Origin: Corallococcus carmarthensis
GTDB lineage: Bacteria > Myxococcota > Myxococcia > Myxococcales > Myxococcaceae
Direction: 5' to 3'
Assembly (NCBI RefSeq): GCF_003611695.1
Contig: NZ_RAWE01000001.1
Coordinates: 62,001-126,000, forward strand
DNA length: 64,000 nucleotides
Numbering within the stretch: the first letter of the stretch is position 1; the number at the start of each line of letters is the position of its first letter. Position numbers and translations under genes: made by a program. The notes beneath the pieces were generated by a model. The model was not told where the DNA came from and did no database searches. It saw nothing but the letters and a program-made list of their open reading frames with translations. This document shows positions 32,259-42,100 of the stretch, in pieces.

Positions 32259-33128
32259 TTAACGCGCGATTCCGTCGAGCGCGGCGATGCTCTTTGCCGG
32301 CAGCACGAGTGACGCCGCGGCCACGTTCTCTCGCAGGTGCGCGACCGACGACGTGCCCGGGATGAGCAGGATGTTCGGCGCGCGGTGCAATAGCCACGCG
32401 AGCGCGACCTGCATCGGCGTCGCGTCCAGGTCGTTCGCGACTTCCGACAGCGTCGAGGACTGGAGCGGCGTGAAGCCGCCGAGCGGGAAGAACGGCACGT
32501 AGGCGATGCCCTGCTTCGCCAGCGCGTCGATGAGCGCGTCGTCTCCGCGATGCGCCAGGTTGTAATGGTTCTGCACGCACACGATCTCGGTGAGCGCTTG
32601 CGCCTGCTCGACCTGACGTGCCGTCACGTTGCTGAGTCCGATGTGGCGGATGAGCCCCTCGCGCTTGAGTTCGATGAGGACGGCGAGCTCTTTGTCGAGC
32701 GGGCCTTCCGTTGGCGTCATGCTCATCATGCGCAAGTTCACGACGTCGAGCGCGTCGAGCCCGAGGTGGCGCAGGTTGTCCTGGAGGTCCGAGCGGATCT
32801 CGGCGGGCGATAGCGCCGGGAGCCACGACTTGTCCGCGCCACGCCGGCCACCCAGCTTCGACACGATCACGACGTTCCTCGGATACGGATGCAGCGTGGC
32901 GCGAATGAGCTGGTTCGTGACGTGTGGTCCGTAGGCTTCGCTCGTATCGAAGTGGTCGATGCCAATCGAGATCGCCTCGCGCAGCACCGCCGCGGCCGCT
33001 TCGGGATCACGCGGCGGTCCCCAGACATGCGGGCCCGCGAGCTGCATGGCGCCGTAGCCCATGCGGTGCACCGTGAGCGATGTGCCGGGGAACGTGAACC
33101 GGCCGCCGAGTTTGTCTGTATTCGTCAT
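32259..33128 (-). CDS. Aldo/keto reductase
   Basis: A 289-aa AKR starting MTNTDKLGGRFTFPG. The catalytic region is GIDHFDTSEAYGPH (Asp and Tyr of the tetrad), then NVVIVSKLGG (Lys). VNLRMMSMTPTEGP stands where the usual DLxxxHxP motif would be, so the conserved His appears changed to Met. GLIRHIGLSNVTARQV and FPLGGFTP follow, with IPGTSSVAHLRENVAAA for NADP. An in-frame Met at 33152 adds 8 residues. It is divergent from a LysR regulator with about 57 bp between starts. Confidence 0.88.
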   Translation of the reverse strand: MTNTDKLGGRFTFPGTSLTVHRMGYGAMQLAGPHVWGPPRDPEAAAAVLREAISIGIDHFDTSEAYGPHVTNQLIRATLHPYPRNVVIVSKLGGRRGADKSWLPALSPAEIRSDLQDNLRHLGLDALDVVNLRMMSMTPTEGPLDKELAVLIELKREGLIRHIGLSNVTARQVEQAQALTEIVCVQNHYNLAHRGDDALIDALAKQGIAYVPFFPLGGFTPLQSSTLSEVANDLDATPMQVALAWLLHRAPNILLIPGTSSVAHLRENVAAASLVLPAKSIAALDGIAR

Positions 33129-33185
33129 GGGCTCAAATCTAGCGATGGCCACAATTCACACCAGCAAATAGCATGCATGCCAATC

Positions 33186-34106
33186 ATGAACGTTGTTCGT
33201 GCCAGGAATCTCGACCTCAACCTGCTGCGCGTGCTCGTCGCCGTCGCCGACACGGGCTCGGTCACGAAGGCGGCCGCGGGGCTCTACCTCACGCAGTCGG
33301 CGGTGAGCGCGGCGCTCGCCCGGCTCAGCGAGTCGCTGGACACGCCGATGCTCGTGCGCCACGGACGCGGCGTGATTCTGACGAGCCGGGCGGCACGCCT
33401 CGTGACCGAGGTCCGTCCGCTGCTCGAGGCGATGCTCCAGGCCGCGCTCGCACCGGCGCGCTTCGATCCGCGCACGAGCGAGCGGATCATCCGCCTCGGG
33501 CTCGCCGACTTCGCGGACGAGTGGCTGCTGCCGCCGCTGTTGCGCCGGCTCGGACGTGACGCGCCCAAGATGCGGCTCGTCTGCATGCCGGTCCAGTTCC
33601 GCACGGTGGTCGAGGCGCTGACGACCCGTCGCGTCGACCTCGCGGCCACGGTCATCGACAAGGTGCCGCGGGGCATCCTGCGCACGCCGCTCATCCGCGG
33701 CCATTTCGTCTGCCTGTTCGACCCGCGCCACGTGCGCCTCGGAGCGCGACCCAGCAAGCGCATGTATCTCGCGCAGGAGCACGTCATCGTCTCCTTCAAC
33801 GGCGACCTCCGCGGCACGGTCGAGGACAGGTTCGGAGTCGAGCGGCGCGTCCGCTGCTCGGTCGCGAGCTTCAGCGCGATCGGCGCCATCGTCGACGGCA
33901 GCGAGCTGGTGGCGACCTTGCCCGAGGCCTTCACGGCGCAGCTCCAGCGGCAGCGGCCGCACCTTCGCAGCGCGCCCTTTCCCTTCGCGCATCCCGCTGG
34001 CGGCCTGGACCTGCTCTGGCCCGCCGCGCTGGACCAGGACGAAGCATGCACCTTCGTGCGCGCCGCGATCCTCGATATCGCCAGGCAGGGATCCGCTGCT
34101 TCTTGA
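33186..34106 (+). CDS. LysR-family regulator divergent from the aldo/keto reductase
   Basis: A 306-aa protein starting MNVVRARNLDLNLLRV. The LysR HTH is TKAAAGLYLTQSAVSAAL (about residues 28-45), followed by LARLSESLDTPMLVRHG. The C-terminal co-inducer domain includes RIIRLGLADFADEWLL and ILRTPLIRGHFVCLFD, the pattern of the PcpR/NodD-like subgroup. Starts at 33177 or 33186 are both possible. The likely target is the adjacent aldo/keto reductase. Confidence 0.85.
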   Translation: MNVVRARNLDLNLLRVLVAVADTGSVTKAAAGLYLTQSAVSAALARLSESLDTPMLVRHGRGVILTSRAARLVTEVRPLLEAMLQAALAPARFDPRTSERIIRLGLADFADEWLLPPLLRRLGRDAPKMRLVCMPVQFRTVVEALTTRRVDLAATVIDKVPRGILRTPLIRGHFVCLFDPRHVRLGARPSKRMYLAQEHVIVSFNGDLRGTVEDRFGVERRVRCSVASFSAIGAIVDGSELVATLPEAFTAQLQRQRPHLRSAPFPFAHPAGGLDLLWPAALDQDEACTFVRAAILDIARQGSAAS

Positions 34107-34214
34107 CGTCTCGCGTGGGTGACGAGTTCAGTCCGTCAGGCTTCTGAAATAATGGGAGTCACCTGGCCCCTTGGCCGGGGGAAGGCGGAGCCTGTCGCTG
34201 GAGGAGGCTGACGC

Positions 34215-34790
34215 GTGCACGAGTACGATTTGATCGCGGACTGGTATGCATCCCACCGTGCAGGCCGCATGGGCGTCCCGGAAGTGACAGCGCTCGCGGC
34301 CTCACTTCCGGCCGGCGCCTCGGTGCTGGACGTCGGCTGCGGCACGGGACTGCCGCTGACACGGGTGCTGCTGGAGCACGGCTGCCACGTGATGGGCGTG
34401 GACAGCTCCCGCGAGCTGCTGGCGCGATTTCAAGCGAACTTCCCCCTCGTGCCGGTGCGCTGTGCGCCCATCCAGTCGTGCGAGCTTCAGGAACAGGCGT
34501 TCGACGCCGCGATCGCTTGGGGGGTCTTGTTCCACTTGAGCCACGAAGCGCAGGAACAGGCGATCTCCAATATCGCGAGGGCCTTGAAACCTGGCGCCGC
34601 GTTCCTCTTCACCTCAGGCGACGCGCATGGCACCATCGACGGCGAGCCGATGAATGGCGTCCCGTTCCGCTATCACTCGTACAGCGTCGACGGGTACCGC
34701 GACCTGCTGCGCGCGCACGGGCTCACGCTGGACGCGACGCACACGGACCCTGGCGGGAACGTCTACTTCCTGGCTCGCAAGACGGGATGA
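34215..34790 (+). CDS. SAM-dependent methyltransferase (Methyltransf_11/25 type)
   Basis: A 191-aa protein starting with GTG (GGAGGAGG upstream), reading MHEYDLIADWYASHRA. Motif I is SVLDVGCGTGLPLTRV (about residues 36-51), then GVDSSRELLARFQ. AIAWGVLFHLSHEAQE is the post-motif acceptor region and ALKPGAAFLFTSGD is motif III. It is a small class I methyltransferase with unknown substrate and stands alone. Confidence 0.82.
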   Translation: MHEYDLIADWYASHRAGRMGVPEVTALAASLPAGASVLDVGCGTGLPLTRVLLEHGCHVMGVDSSRELLARFQANFPLVPVRCAPIQSCELQEQAFDAAIAWGVLFHLSHEAQEQAISNIARALKPGAAFLFTSGDAHGTIDGEPMNGVPFRYHSYSVDGYRDLLRAHGLTLDATHTDPGGNVYFLARKTG

Positions 34791-35023
34791 GGCGGCTTCT
34801 CGCCATCCGCGACACACGGGTCCGAGGCGTTTGCATGGCCGGCACACCGGACTCCCGACCGTTGTGCCTACCCAAAATCCGGTCGCTGCCTCAGGTGCCG
34901 GTGCTCGTCCTGCTCTACGACAGGCCTCCGTGGCTCGGGCTGGAGCTATCATGACGGAGCAGGCCACATGGCCCGACGCCCCATCGCGGGAGAGCGGACC
35001 TGGCACTTGAGCGAGGACAGACC
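34791..35023. other. Intergenic spacer sharing a motif with 22858-22884
   Basis: A 233-bp gap without a supported gene. Its only notable feature is GTGCCTACCC-AAAATCCGG at 34864-34882, which matches the arm and loop of the hairpin at 22858-22884 with one mismatch. Confidence 0.3.
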
Positions 35024-36052
35024 GTGGAATTCCGACACCTCTCCGCACCCGCCTGGTCCGCGTTCAAGTCCTGGCTGCTCAAGTTGCACGGCGTTCCCAT
35101 CTCCCACCTCCGTCTCCTGACCGGCGGCTGTCCGGCGGAGGAGCTGCCCGCGCTCGCGAAGGAACTCAAGCGCGTGCGGGCCGACTTCAAGAAGCGCCCC
35201 AACGAGGTCTCGGCCCCTGCGGACGAGCGCCTCCGGACGGCCTACGCGGCGCTCGGTGTGCCCTGGTCCGCGTGGAGCGAGGTGGCGCGCGAGGTCCAGC
35301 ACGACCTGAAGCGCAAACGGTACGCGCGCTGGACGGGGGGGGATGCGCTCGAGTTCCCCGAGGGGCCTCCCGCCGAGGACCTGGTGACCGTCTTGTTGTT
35401 CGGAGGCGTGGAGCAGGCACGAACCCATCTGCTGCGCCGCGCATCGCTCGCCGCGGGCTCGCTCGAGGCGCTGTGGTGCCGCTGGCTGGCGGGTGAGCCG
35501 CTCGAACCCGGGACGCTGCGCTCGTTCGCGGGTGCGCCGGAGCGACTCGCCGAGCCCCTCTACACTCCAGGCGTCGAGGAGGTGCTGCCGCTGTTCTTCG
35601 TCGAGCCCGACCCCGCACGCGCCGAGCGGGCGCTGGAGGTCGCCTCGGCCCAGCTGGGCTCGTCCCGGTCGCAACCGTTGATGGACTTCCTGCGCTCCCT
35701 GCTCGGCCTGTGGCGTCAGGACACTCCGGTGGAGGAGGTGAGGGCGCGCTTCGATACGTTTGTCGCGACCGTCTCGCCCTCCGAGGTCGCCGTTCTGAGC
35801 GCGCCCGCCTATCTGTATGGCCGATACATCGAGGCACTCCCTCCTCACGCGCTGTTGGAGCAGGTGGGCTCGCGTCTCGAGCGCATCGCCGTGCCTGCCC
35901 GGGTTGCCGATGTCCAGCCCGTCATGGAGGTCCTCGCCGCGATCGAGGAGTTGACGGCCATGGGTCTGGGCCTCCGCGTGGAGCAGCGGCCCGGGGATGT
36001 TCTCCTCTCCGCACAGGAGCCGGAGACTGGGGGAGGGGACGAGTTCCTGTAG
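35024..36052 (+). CDS. Hypothetical protein
   Basis: A 342-aa soluble protein, MEFRHLSAPAWSAFKS, not recognised. It is Leu/Ala/Glu rich and probably largely helical (ALAKELKRVRADFKKR, SLEALWCRWLAGEPLE, MEVLAAIEELTAMGL). There is no signal peptide, membrane segment or known motif. Its stop lies 59 bp from the stop of the convergent AraC gene. Confidence 0.6.
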   Translation: MEFRHLSAPAWSAFKSWLLKLHGVPISHLRLLTGGCPAEELPALAKELKRVRADFKKRPNEVSAPADERLRTAYAALGVPWSAWSEVAREVQHDLKRKRYARWTGGDALEFPEGPPAEDLVTVLLFGGVEQARTHLLRRASLAAGSLEALWCRWLAGEPLEPGTLRSFAGAPERLAEPLYTPGVEEVLPLFFVEPDPARAERALEVASAQLGSSRSQPLMDFLRSLLGLWRQDTPVEEVRARFDTFVATVSPSEVAVLSAPAYLYGRYIEALPPHALLEQVGSRLERIAVPARVADVQPVMEVLAAIEELTAMGLGLRVEQRPGDVLLSAQEPETGGGDEFL

Positions 36053-36111
36053 GCGCCTCTCGCGTGCTGTGGGCTGTGATGTGGAAGCAGCGAGCCAGTG
36101 GAGCCCACGGC

Positions 36112-37128
36112 TCACGCGGCGGATGTGCTCCGGCGGTAGCGCCCCGGGCTCATCCCTGTCCAGCGCTGGAAGGCCCGTCGCAGGGCCCGTGCATCCGAAT
36201 AGCCCACGCGCTGCGCGATACCCGCGACGTTGAGCGAGTCGTCTGCAAGCAGGCGGCGGGCTTTCTCCAGGCGCGCGTCCTCGGTCACTTCGCGGAAGGT
36301 CCGCCCCTCGGCCTTGAGCCGGCGCTGGAGTCCGCGCGGGCTCATTCCCAGGCGCGCGCACACGCTGGCGAGCGACGGCTCTCCTCGCTCCAGTGCCTCT
36401 TCGACCTGGGCCTGGAGCCGCTCACGCCAACCCACGGGGCGTGTCGCCTCGCGTGCCAGCAGGTCCACGTGGCGAAGGAGCAGGGCGTGCAATCCGCCAT
36501 CCGCCTGGCGCAGGGGGAGGGAGAGCATGTCCCGGGGCAGCGTGAGCGTGCAGGACTCCTGACGGAAGGCCAGCCGCGTCGTACCGAAGGCCTCGGCGAG
36601 GACGTCCTGCCCACGCGGGGCCGCGTGGGTGAAGCCCACCTGGAAGGGAACCAACGGCTGGCCCGTGGCCTCGCGCGCGAAGGTCAGCAGCCGCGCGAGC
36701 GTGAATTCCGCCTCCTGTCGTCCAGGTCCGGCGGGGCGGTTCGGGCAGCGATAGCGGAGCGTCGCGCGGCGCTCCGACATCGCGAGATGGAGCTCGGCGC
36801 CATCATGCAACAACCGCAAGTGACGGCTCGCGAGGTGGAGCCCCGCCCCCAGGGTCGCGGCGGTCCGGCACAGATAATCGAAGAGGTCGAACTGGCCGGG
36901 CTGGAAGGTCGTGGCCAGATGGAGCCCGAAGTGCGGGTCGCCGACAGCCGCGGCCGCATGCTCCCAGAGCAGGTGGCCACGAGGCAGGGCGATGCGCGTG
37001 TGCGCGTCCGTCAGCCTTGTCCGATCCACTCCGGCACCGCGAGCCAGGGCGTCGGCGTTCGCGCCCTTCGCCGCGACCGTGTCCAGGATGAGCCGGGGCA
37101 ATTGCGTGGAGACGATGGAGGTGGCCAT
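36112..37128 (-). CDS. AraC-family regulator, arabinose-binding-domain type (OruR-like)
   Basis: A 338-aa protein. The N-terminal domain (MATSIVSTQLPRLILD, GDPHFGLHLATTFQPG, FDLFDYLCRTAATLG) is of the Arabinose_bd/OruR type, and the C-terminal double HTH is SVCARLGMSPRGLQRRL plus IAQRVGYSDARALRRAF and TGMSPGRYRR. Its start is 132 bp from the start of a divergent alpha/beta hydrolase, its probable target. Confidence 0.88.
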   Translation of the reverse strand: MATSIVSTQLPRLILDTVAAKGANADALARGAGVDRTRLTDAHTRIALPRGHLLWEHAAAAVGDPHFGLHLATTFQPGQFDLFDYLCRTAATLGAGLHLASRHLRLLHDGAELHLAMSERRATLRYRCPNRPAGPGRQEAEFTLARLLTFAREATGQPLVPFQVGFTHAAPRGQDVLAEAFGTTRLAFRQESCTLTLPRDMLSLPLRQADGGLHALLLRHVDLLAREATRPVGWRERLQAQVEEALERGEPSLASVCARLGMSPRGLQRRLKAEGRTFREVTEDARLEKARRLLADDSLNVAGIAQRVGYSDARALRRAFQRWTGMSPGRYRRSTSAA

Positions 37129-37260
37129 GGCGATGCCCTCGTCTTCCGGACGCTACGCACAACACGGGTCCGGCTCAAGCGCGCGAGGTGGCGCAAGAGG
37201 TCCCCTCTTCGTCGCGAGCGGTCCCTTCCGCGCCATGGGGCCCGGCGCTACTCACTGGCC

Positions 37261-38148
37261 ATGCGAACCCTTTCGTCAATTCCCCTCGACGCGCGGCTCC
37301 GGGCGGCGGCTCCGGGGCGATTCATCACCCTGAGCCATGGGCAGACACACTACCTGCTGGACGGCCCCGAAGGAGGCTCCGCCGTGGTGTTGATTCCCGG
37401 CGCCACACTGCCGCTGTTCATCTGGGAGCCCCTGGTCGAGCCGCTCGTGCGCGCGGGCCACCGGGTGCTGCGCTATGACCTGTTTGGCCGGGGGTACTCG
37501 GACCGGCCGAAGGTGAGATACGGCCCGGAGCTGTATGAACAGCAGCTCACGGAGCTGCTGGCCGCGCTGGGGTTCCACGCGCCGGTGCACCTGGTGGGAC
37601 TCGCCTTCGGCGGGCTGCTGGCGGTGCAGTACGTGGACCGGAATCCCGAGCGCGTCCGGAGCCTCTGCCTCATCGAACCGGATGGCTTCGGAACGAAGCT
37701 GTCGCTGGGGGTTCGGCTCATGCACGTGCCCGTGCTGGGGGAAGCCCTCTTCGCGGTGATGGGCGAGCGGCAGCTGAGAGCGCGGCTGCCGGGCTATTCA
37801 CGCCGCCCCGAGCTGATTCCGGAACTCGAGGCCCGCTTCCTGCCCTCCACGCGCATCGCGGGATTCGGCCACGCGCTGCTCTCGACGCTGCGACACATGG
37901 CCATCCACACCGCGGCGCCGGCCTTTCACCGTGTGGCCGGGCTCCGCGTCCCCACGCTGCTGCTGTGGGGCCGCGACGACCGGATCACGCCCCTCCACAT
38001 CGCCGAAGAGGTCCGCGCGGCCCTGCCTCACGCGGAGTTCCACATCATCGACGACGCCGGGCACCTGCCTCACTACGAGCGCCCCGACGCAGTGGCCCCA
38101 TTGCTCACGGCGTTCCTCTTGGGCCGCCAGCCCCGACGTGCCGGATGA
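37261..38148 (+). CDS. Alpha/beta hydrolase-fold protein lacking the catalytic serine
   Basis: A 295-aa protein with the whole alpha/beta hydrolase layout: VVLIPGATLPLFIW (oxyanion strand), LRYDLFGRGYSDRP, the elbow HLVGLAFGGLLAV, LLLWGRDDRITPLH (acid) and DDAGHLPHYERPD (His). At the nucleophile position the usual GxSxGG reads G-L-A-F-G-G (Ala115, codon GCC at 37603-37605), one base from Ser. Unless the sequence is wrong, it should not work as a serine hydrolase and may be a binding or pseudoenzyme form. Divergent AraC control is inferred. Confidence 0.85.
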   Translation: MRTLSSIPLDARLRAAAPGRFITLSHGQTHYLLDGPEGGSAVVLIPGATLPLFIWEPLVEPLVRAGHRVLRYDLFGRGYSDRPKVRYGPELYEQQLTELLAALGFHAPVHLVGLAFGGLLAVQYVDRNPERVRSLCLIEPDGFGTKLSLGVRLMHVPVLGEALFAVMGERQLRARLPGYSRRPELIPELEARFLPSTRIAGFGHALLSTLRHMAIHTAAPAFHRVAGLRVPTLLLWGRDDRITPLHIAEEVRAALPHAEFHIIDDAGHLPHYERPDAVAPLLTAFLLGRQPRRAG

Positions 38149-38193
38149 TTGGCCCGCCGGGTCGGCTCGCGAACACGAGAGCAGGGACAGCCC

Positions 38194-38943
38194 TCAGGGT
38201 GTGACGGTCCACGTATTGTCGTTTTGCAGCGTCGCAGTGAGTGAGTAGACATTGGCCGGGTAGATGATTGGCGCCGTCTGGGTGACTGTCTGGATGTCCA
38301 GCACCGTCCCCACTTTCTGGTCAATCCCAGCCGCAACCCAATACGAGGGCGTGGGCGTAAAGACATGCTTGAGGTTGGTGCCGGCCTGGGTCGCGAACGT
38401 CCCGGCGTCCCCCATTCCGATGCCCACCGAGAACTGGGAGTTGGGGACATCCGACTGATCGTAGATGGTCAAGGTCCCGAGGCCGCCGCCGGGCTGCGCC
38501 GGAGTCAGGTTCGGGCCAGGGTTCACCGAAAACTGGGTCGTGTCACCGGCTGCTGGGTCCGCATCGATTGACATCCCTGCCACGAACGACACGCCGGGCT
38601 GGAGGACACCCGTCTGTGCCCAGAGGAAGGTGTAGTTGACCTGCCACTTGAAGGTAATCTGTGCTTTCGGCACGATCTTGTACGGGCTGGCGAGCCATGC
38701 GAGCGAGAAGATGTCGCTCGTCTGTTGCGGAAACGTCTGATAGACATAGAAAATCCACGGCTGGGCGGATTGATTCACCATGGTGAGGGAGTAGGTCGTG
38801 CCGTCGTTGGCTGACTTCACGGCCCCCGCCTCGAAGCCATTGGGCGTATCTCCTCCACGCTCCCGTGCATCCACCTTGGCAATGTAAGCGCTCTCATCTT
38901 TCGGGAGCGTCATCTCTGGCGACACGTCCATGGCAAACATCAT
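38194..38943 (-). CDS. RhiA-like protein
   Basis: A 249-aa soluble protein, MMFAMDVSPEMTLPKD. It reads SLTMVNQSAQPWIFYVYQTFP and FSLAWLASPYKIVPKA (quoted in separate pieces: NQSAQPWIFYVYQ and FSLAWLASPYKI), then FLWAQTGVLQPGVSF. This pattern resembles the rhizosphere-expressed RhiA protein of Rhizobium, a cytoplasmic quorum-sensing-controlled protein of unknown mechanism (from memory). There is no signal peptide. The ATG doublet at the start has GGAGAG upstream, and an inverted repeat lies 40-70 bp upstream. Confidence 0.6.
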   Translation of the reverse strand: MMFAMDVSPEMTLPKDESAYIAKVDARERGGDTPNGFEAGAVKSANDGTTYSLTMVNQSAQPWIFYVYQTFPQQTSDIFSLAWLASPYKIVPKAQITFKWQVNYTFLWAQTGVLQPGVSFVAGMSIDADPAAGDTTQFSVNPGPNLTPAQPGGGLGTLTIYDQSDVPNSQFSVGIGMGDAGTFATQAGTNLKHVFTPTPSYWVAAGIDQKVGTVLDIQTVTQTAPIIYPANVYSLTATLQNDNTWTVTP

Positions 38944-38983
38944 GGGTTTCTCTCCGGTGTGGTGACTGCTGTTGGCTGGTGCG

Positions 38984-39012
38984 GCTGAACAAAATGGTGA
39001 AGTTTGTTCAGC
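38984..39012 (-). promoter_or_regulatory. Inverted repeat upstream of the RhiA-like gene
   Basis: GCTGAACAAA-N9-TTTGTTCAGC has perfect 10-bp arms, 41-69 bp upstream of the start. It is well placed for an operator overlapping or just upstream of the promoter. Confidence 0.55.
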
Positions 39013-39083
39013 ACACGTCGTGCCAACCCGCGCTGAAACGGCGACGGCAGTGGCGGAGGTGGCGCTGTCGCGTGCGCGCGCAT

Positions 39084-39113
39084 GTCCTGGACATGTCCGG
39101 ACATGTCCAGGAC
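39084..39113. other. 30-bp perfect palindrome
   Basis: GTCCTGGACATGTCC followed directly by its own complement, with no spacer. It contains GGACATGTCC twice in tandem. It lies 10 bp past the kinase stop (39124) and about 140 bp upstream of the RhiA-like start, so it could act as a terminator for the kinase gene or as a dimeric operator. Confidence 0.6.
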
Positions 39114-39123
39114 GCGGGCGGCT

Positions 39124-42100
39124 TCAGTCTCGCTGCGGGGCGGGAAGCGGAACCGGGGCGGGCGCGCAGACGCGGAGGCCGATGCGGATGTCCCTCAACC
39201 AGGGCTCGTTGGGCATTCGCGAGTTGGAGCGGTTGGAGATCCGGTCGTAGTACCAGGACCCGCCGCGGGCCACCGCCTCTCCGGGCTCGCGGACCGACCG
39301 CACCCATTCGATGACGTTGCCGGCCAGGTCCATCACCCCGAAGGGGCTGGCGGAAGCAGGGTGGGCCCCCACCTCGTCCGGGCCGAAGCCCAGTGGCTGC
39401 CGGCCATAGGTCTCATCGAAGTTCGCGTCGTCCGGCGCGAGCAGGTCGCCCATGGGAAACAGGCGGGCGTCCGCGCCACGCGCCGCGCGCTCCCACTCGT
39501 ATTCGGAACACAGCCGGGCTCCCGGAATGCGCCCGGAGTGGTCCAGCCATGCGAGGTACGCCCGTGCGTCCTCCAGCGAGATGGCCGAGATGGGAAAGCG
39601 CAACCAGTCCTGCACGGCCCTGTGGGCGCGGCCCGGGTAACGGATGGGCTCGCCGCTGCTCGCATAGAGGGGGTGCTGCGTGGGCTGCAGCATGAGCCGC
39701 CAGCCCGCCTTCTCCCGGGTGAGCGCCAGCGCGCCGGCCGTCGACCGCACGCCGGGCGTCCGTCGCCTCCGCTCGTCCGGTGGCAGCGCCTCAAGGAACG
39801 CGAGCCACTCGGCGAACGTCACCTCATGGCGGGCGATGAGGTAACCCCCGGTCGTCACCTGCCGGAGCGGGGGGGCCTGGAGGAACTCGCGCCGCAGGGC
39901 CTCGTCGTCGCTGCTTCCAAAGAGGAAACGGCCCGGCGGGATGTAGACGAAGCCCTCCGGGATGTCGGCCGCCCGCGGCAGGGGGATGCGCGCCTGGAGG
40001 TGCTCTCCCGGTGAGAGCACCACTGGCAGGACGGCGCGCGCCAGGCCCGGCGCCTGGAAGGTGAGGACATAGGACCCCGGGCCCGTAGCGAGGGCGTGCG
40101 ACGCGATGGGCGTCGGGCCCAGGGAGATGCCTTCGGACAGCCTGGGCGCTTCGGGCACGCCCGTGTCGTGCTGGAGCAGCACCTCCGCGCCCGGCGGCTC
40201 CGTGGTGAGGTCCAGGACCGGCGGTGCGAGGAGCCGGCGTTGGCCGGTGCCGTCGTCATCGAGGCTCGCCAGCCTGCGCAGGGCTTCGCGCCGCTGTCCG
40301 GGACGGAAGAACCACTCCGCCAGCTCCATGCGCCCGGTCAGGACCTCCGCGAGCAGTCCGCGGGCCTCCCGCCGCGAGCCGTCCAGCAGCAGGGCGGTGT
40401 CGAGCGCCTGCGTGGCGCGCTGGTAGGCCTCGTCCGCGCGGCCATCGCTCTTTCGTGCCTCGGCCCAGGTCTCCTCCGGCGGCCCTCCCTCTCCCACGAC
40501 CGGAGCACCGGTGAGGGCGCGCTCCCCTCGCGCGTCCCATCCCTGGAAGGCGTCCGCGCGCGAGGCCTTCGCCGCGGCATGGTGGGCCCGGGCTTCGGTG
40601 ATGGACGCCCGGGCTTCATCCAGGTGCTCCTGCACCGTGCGCTCCAGCGCGTGGCGGCCCTTCAGCCAGGCCGTCCCCCCCGCCACCATCGCGGTGAGGG
40701 GCAGGGCCAGCACCAGCCCCAGGCGCCGCGCGAAGGTGCGCCGGAGCGCCCGCCGCGAGGCCTTGAGGAATGCCGCTTCCCGCCGCGTCAGCGCGAGCTT
40801 GCCGGCCGCGGTCACCGCGTCGAGCTCACGCCGGCTCCAGAGCGCCGAGGCGGGGCGGTCCGCGCGCTCCCAGCCGGCCGCGGCGAGCCTCACCCGCTCG
40901 AGCACCTGCCGCTCCTGGTGGGCCGCTTCAAGCCATCCGCGCAGGGTGGACCAACCCTCGAGCAGGGCTTCGTGCGCCACCTCGTGGACGTGCGCCTCGC
41001 CGTCCTGCCGGACCACGACGAGCCGCGCCCGGACCAGGGCCTCCAGCGCGAGGCGATTCGCGGAGGTCTCGGCACCGAGTTCCCCGGTGGTCCGCCGGAC
41101 CCGGGTGCCTTCCGGGCTGATGAGTCGCAAGAGCAGGCCGCGAGCCGCCAGGCGCGCAGCGGGGGCCAGCGCCGCCAGCGCTCCGTCCGCGTGACGGCCC
41201 AGGGCCCCGGCCACGCCCCCGAGCGCCTCCAGCGACGCCTCCCGGATGTGCTGGGCCGCCCGGTCGCGTGCATCCCACAGCTCGGCGAGCGTGAACTGGA
41301 GGAGGGGCAGTCCTCCCGGGGCGTGGGCGGAGGACGCCACGAGCGTGTCCACCAGGGCCTCCGTCTCGAACGCGACGCCCGTCACGCGCGCCGGACCCAC
41401 TACGGCCTCGCGCGTTCCTTCCGGGCCCAGCGGCTTGACGAGGAAGAGGGCGCGCGCCACTTCATCCTCCAGCCCCGGCAGCGCCGCCAGCCGCGTGAAG
41501 AAGTCCCCTCGCACCGTGGCCAGCGTGCGCACCCCCCGGGCCAGGATGGCCAGGTGCCCGAGCACCTGCGTGAAGGCGGACGCCTCGTCCGGCTCGCTCT
41601 GGGTGAACAGCTCCTCGAGCTGATCGATGAACAGCAGGGTGCCCCGCGTGGGCCCGGCGGCGCGCAGGGTCCGTGCCATGGCCGCGGGCTCACGCCGCAC
41701 CTGGGCGGCCAGTGTCTCCTCGGACAGGCCGAGCCGGCTCGCCACCGCGGCAACCAACGCCGTGAAGGGCCGGCGCCCGGGCAGGAGCGACAGCACGGTG
41801 TATGCACAGCCGTCCTCGAGCCCCGCTTGCGTGACGAGCGGCGACACTCCCGCCCGGCACAACGAGGACTTGCCCACGCCCGAGTCCCCCGCGACGAGCA
41901 CCAGCGCCTGGGAGCGAAGCCGCTCATGGATGGCGCGGATCTCCGCGCCGCGTCCGAAGAAGACCCCCCGGTGCTCCGCGTCGAAGGCCTGGAGCCCGCG
42001 ATAGGGATTGCCGGGGGGGACCGGCACCGGGTCGCCGTCCTCCTTCAGGCGCTCGAGCTCCGCGCACAGGGTGTCGGCGGAGGCGAAGCGCCGCGCCGGA

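Noticed and set aside
39084-39113. Resemblance to a p53 response element (two RRRCWWGYYY half-sites)
   Set aside because: Eukaryotic consensus; coincidence in a bacterial palindrome.
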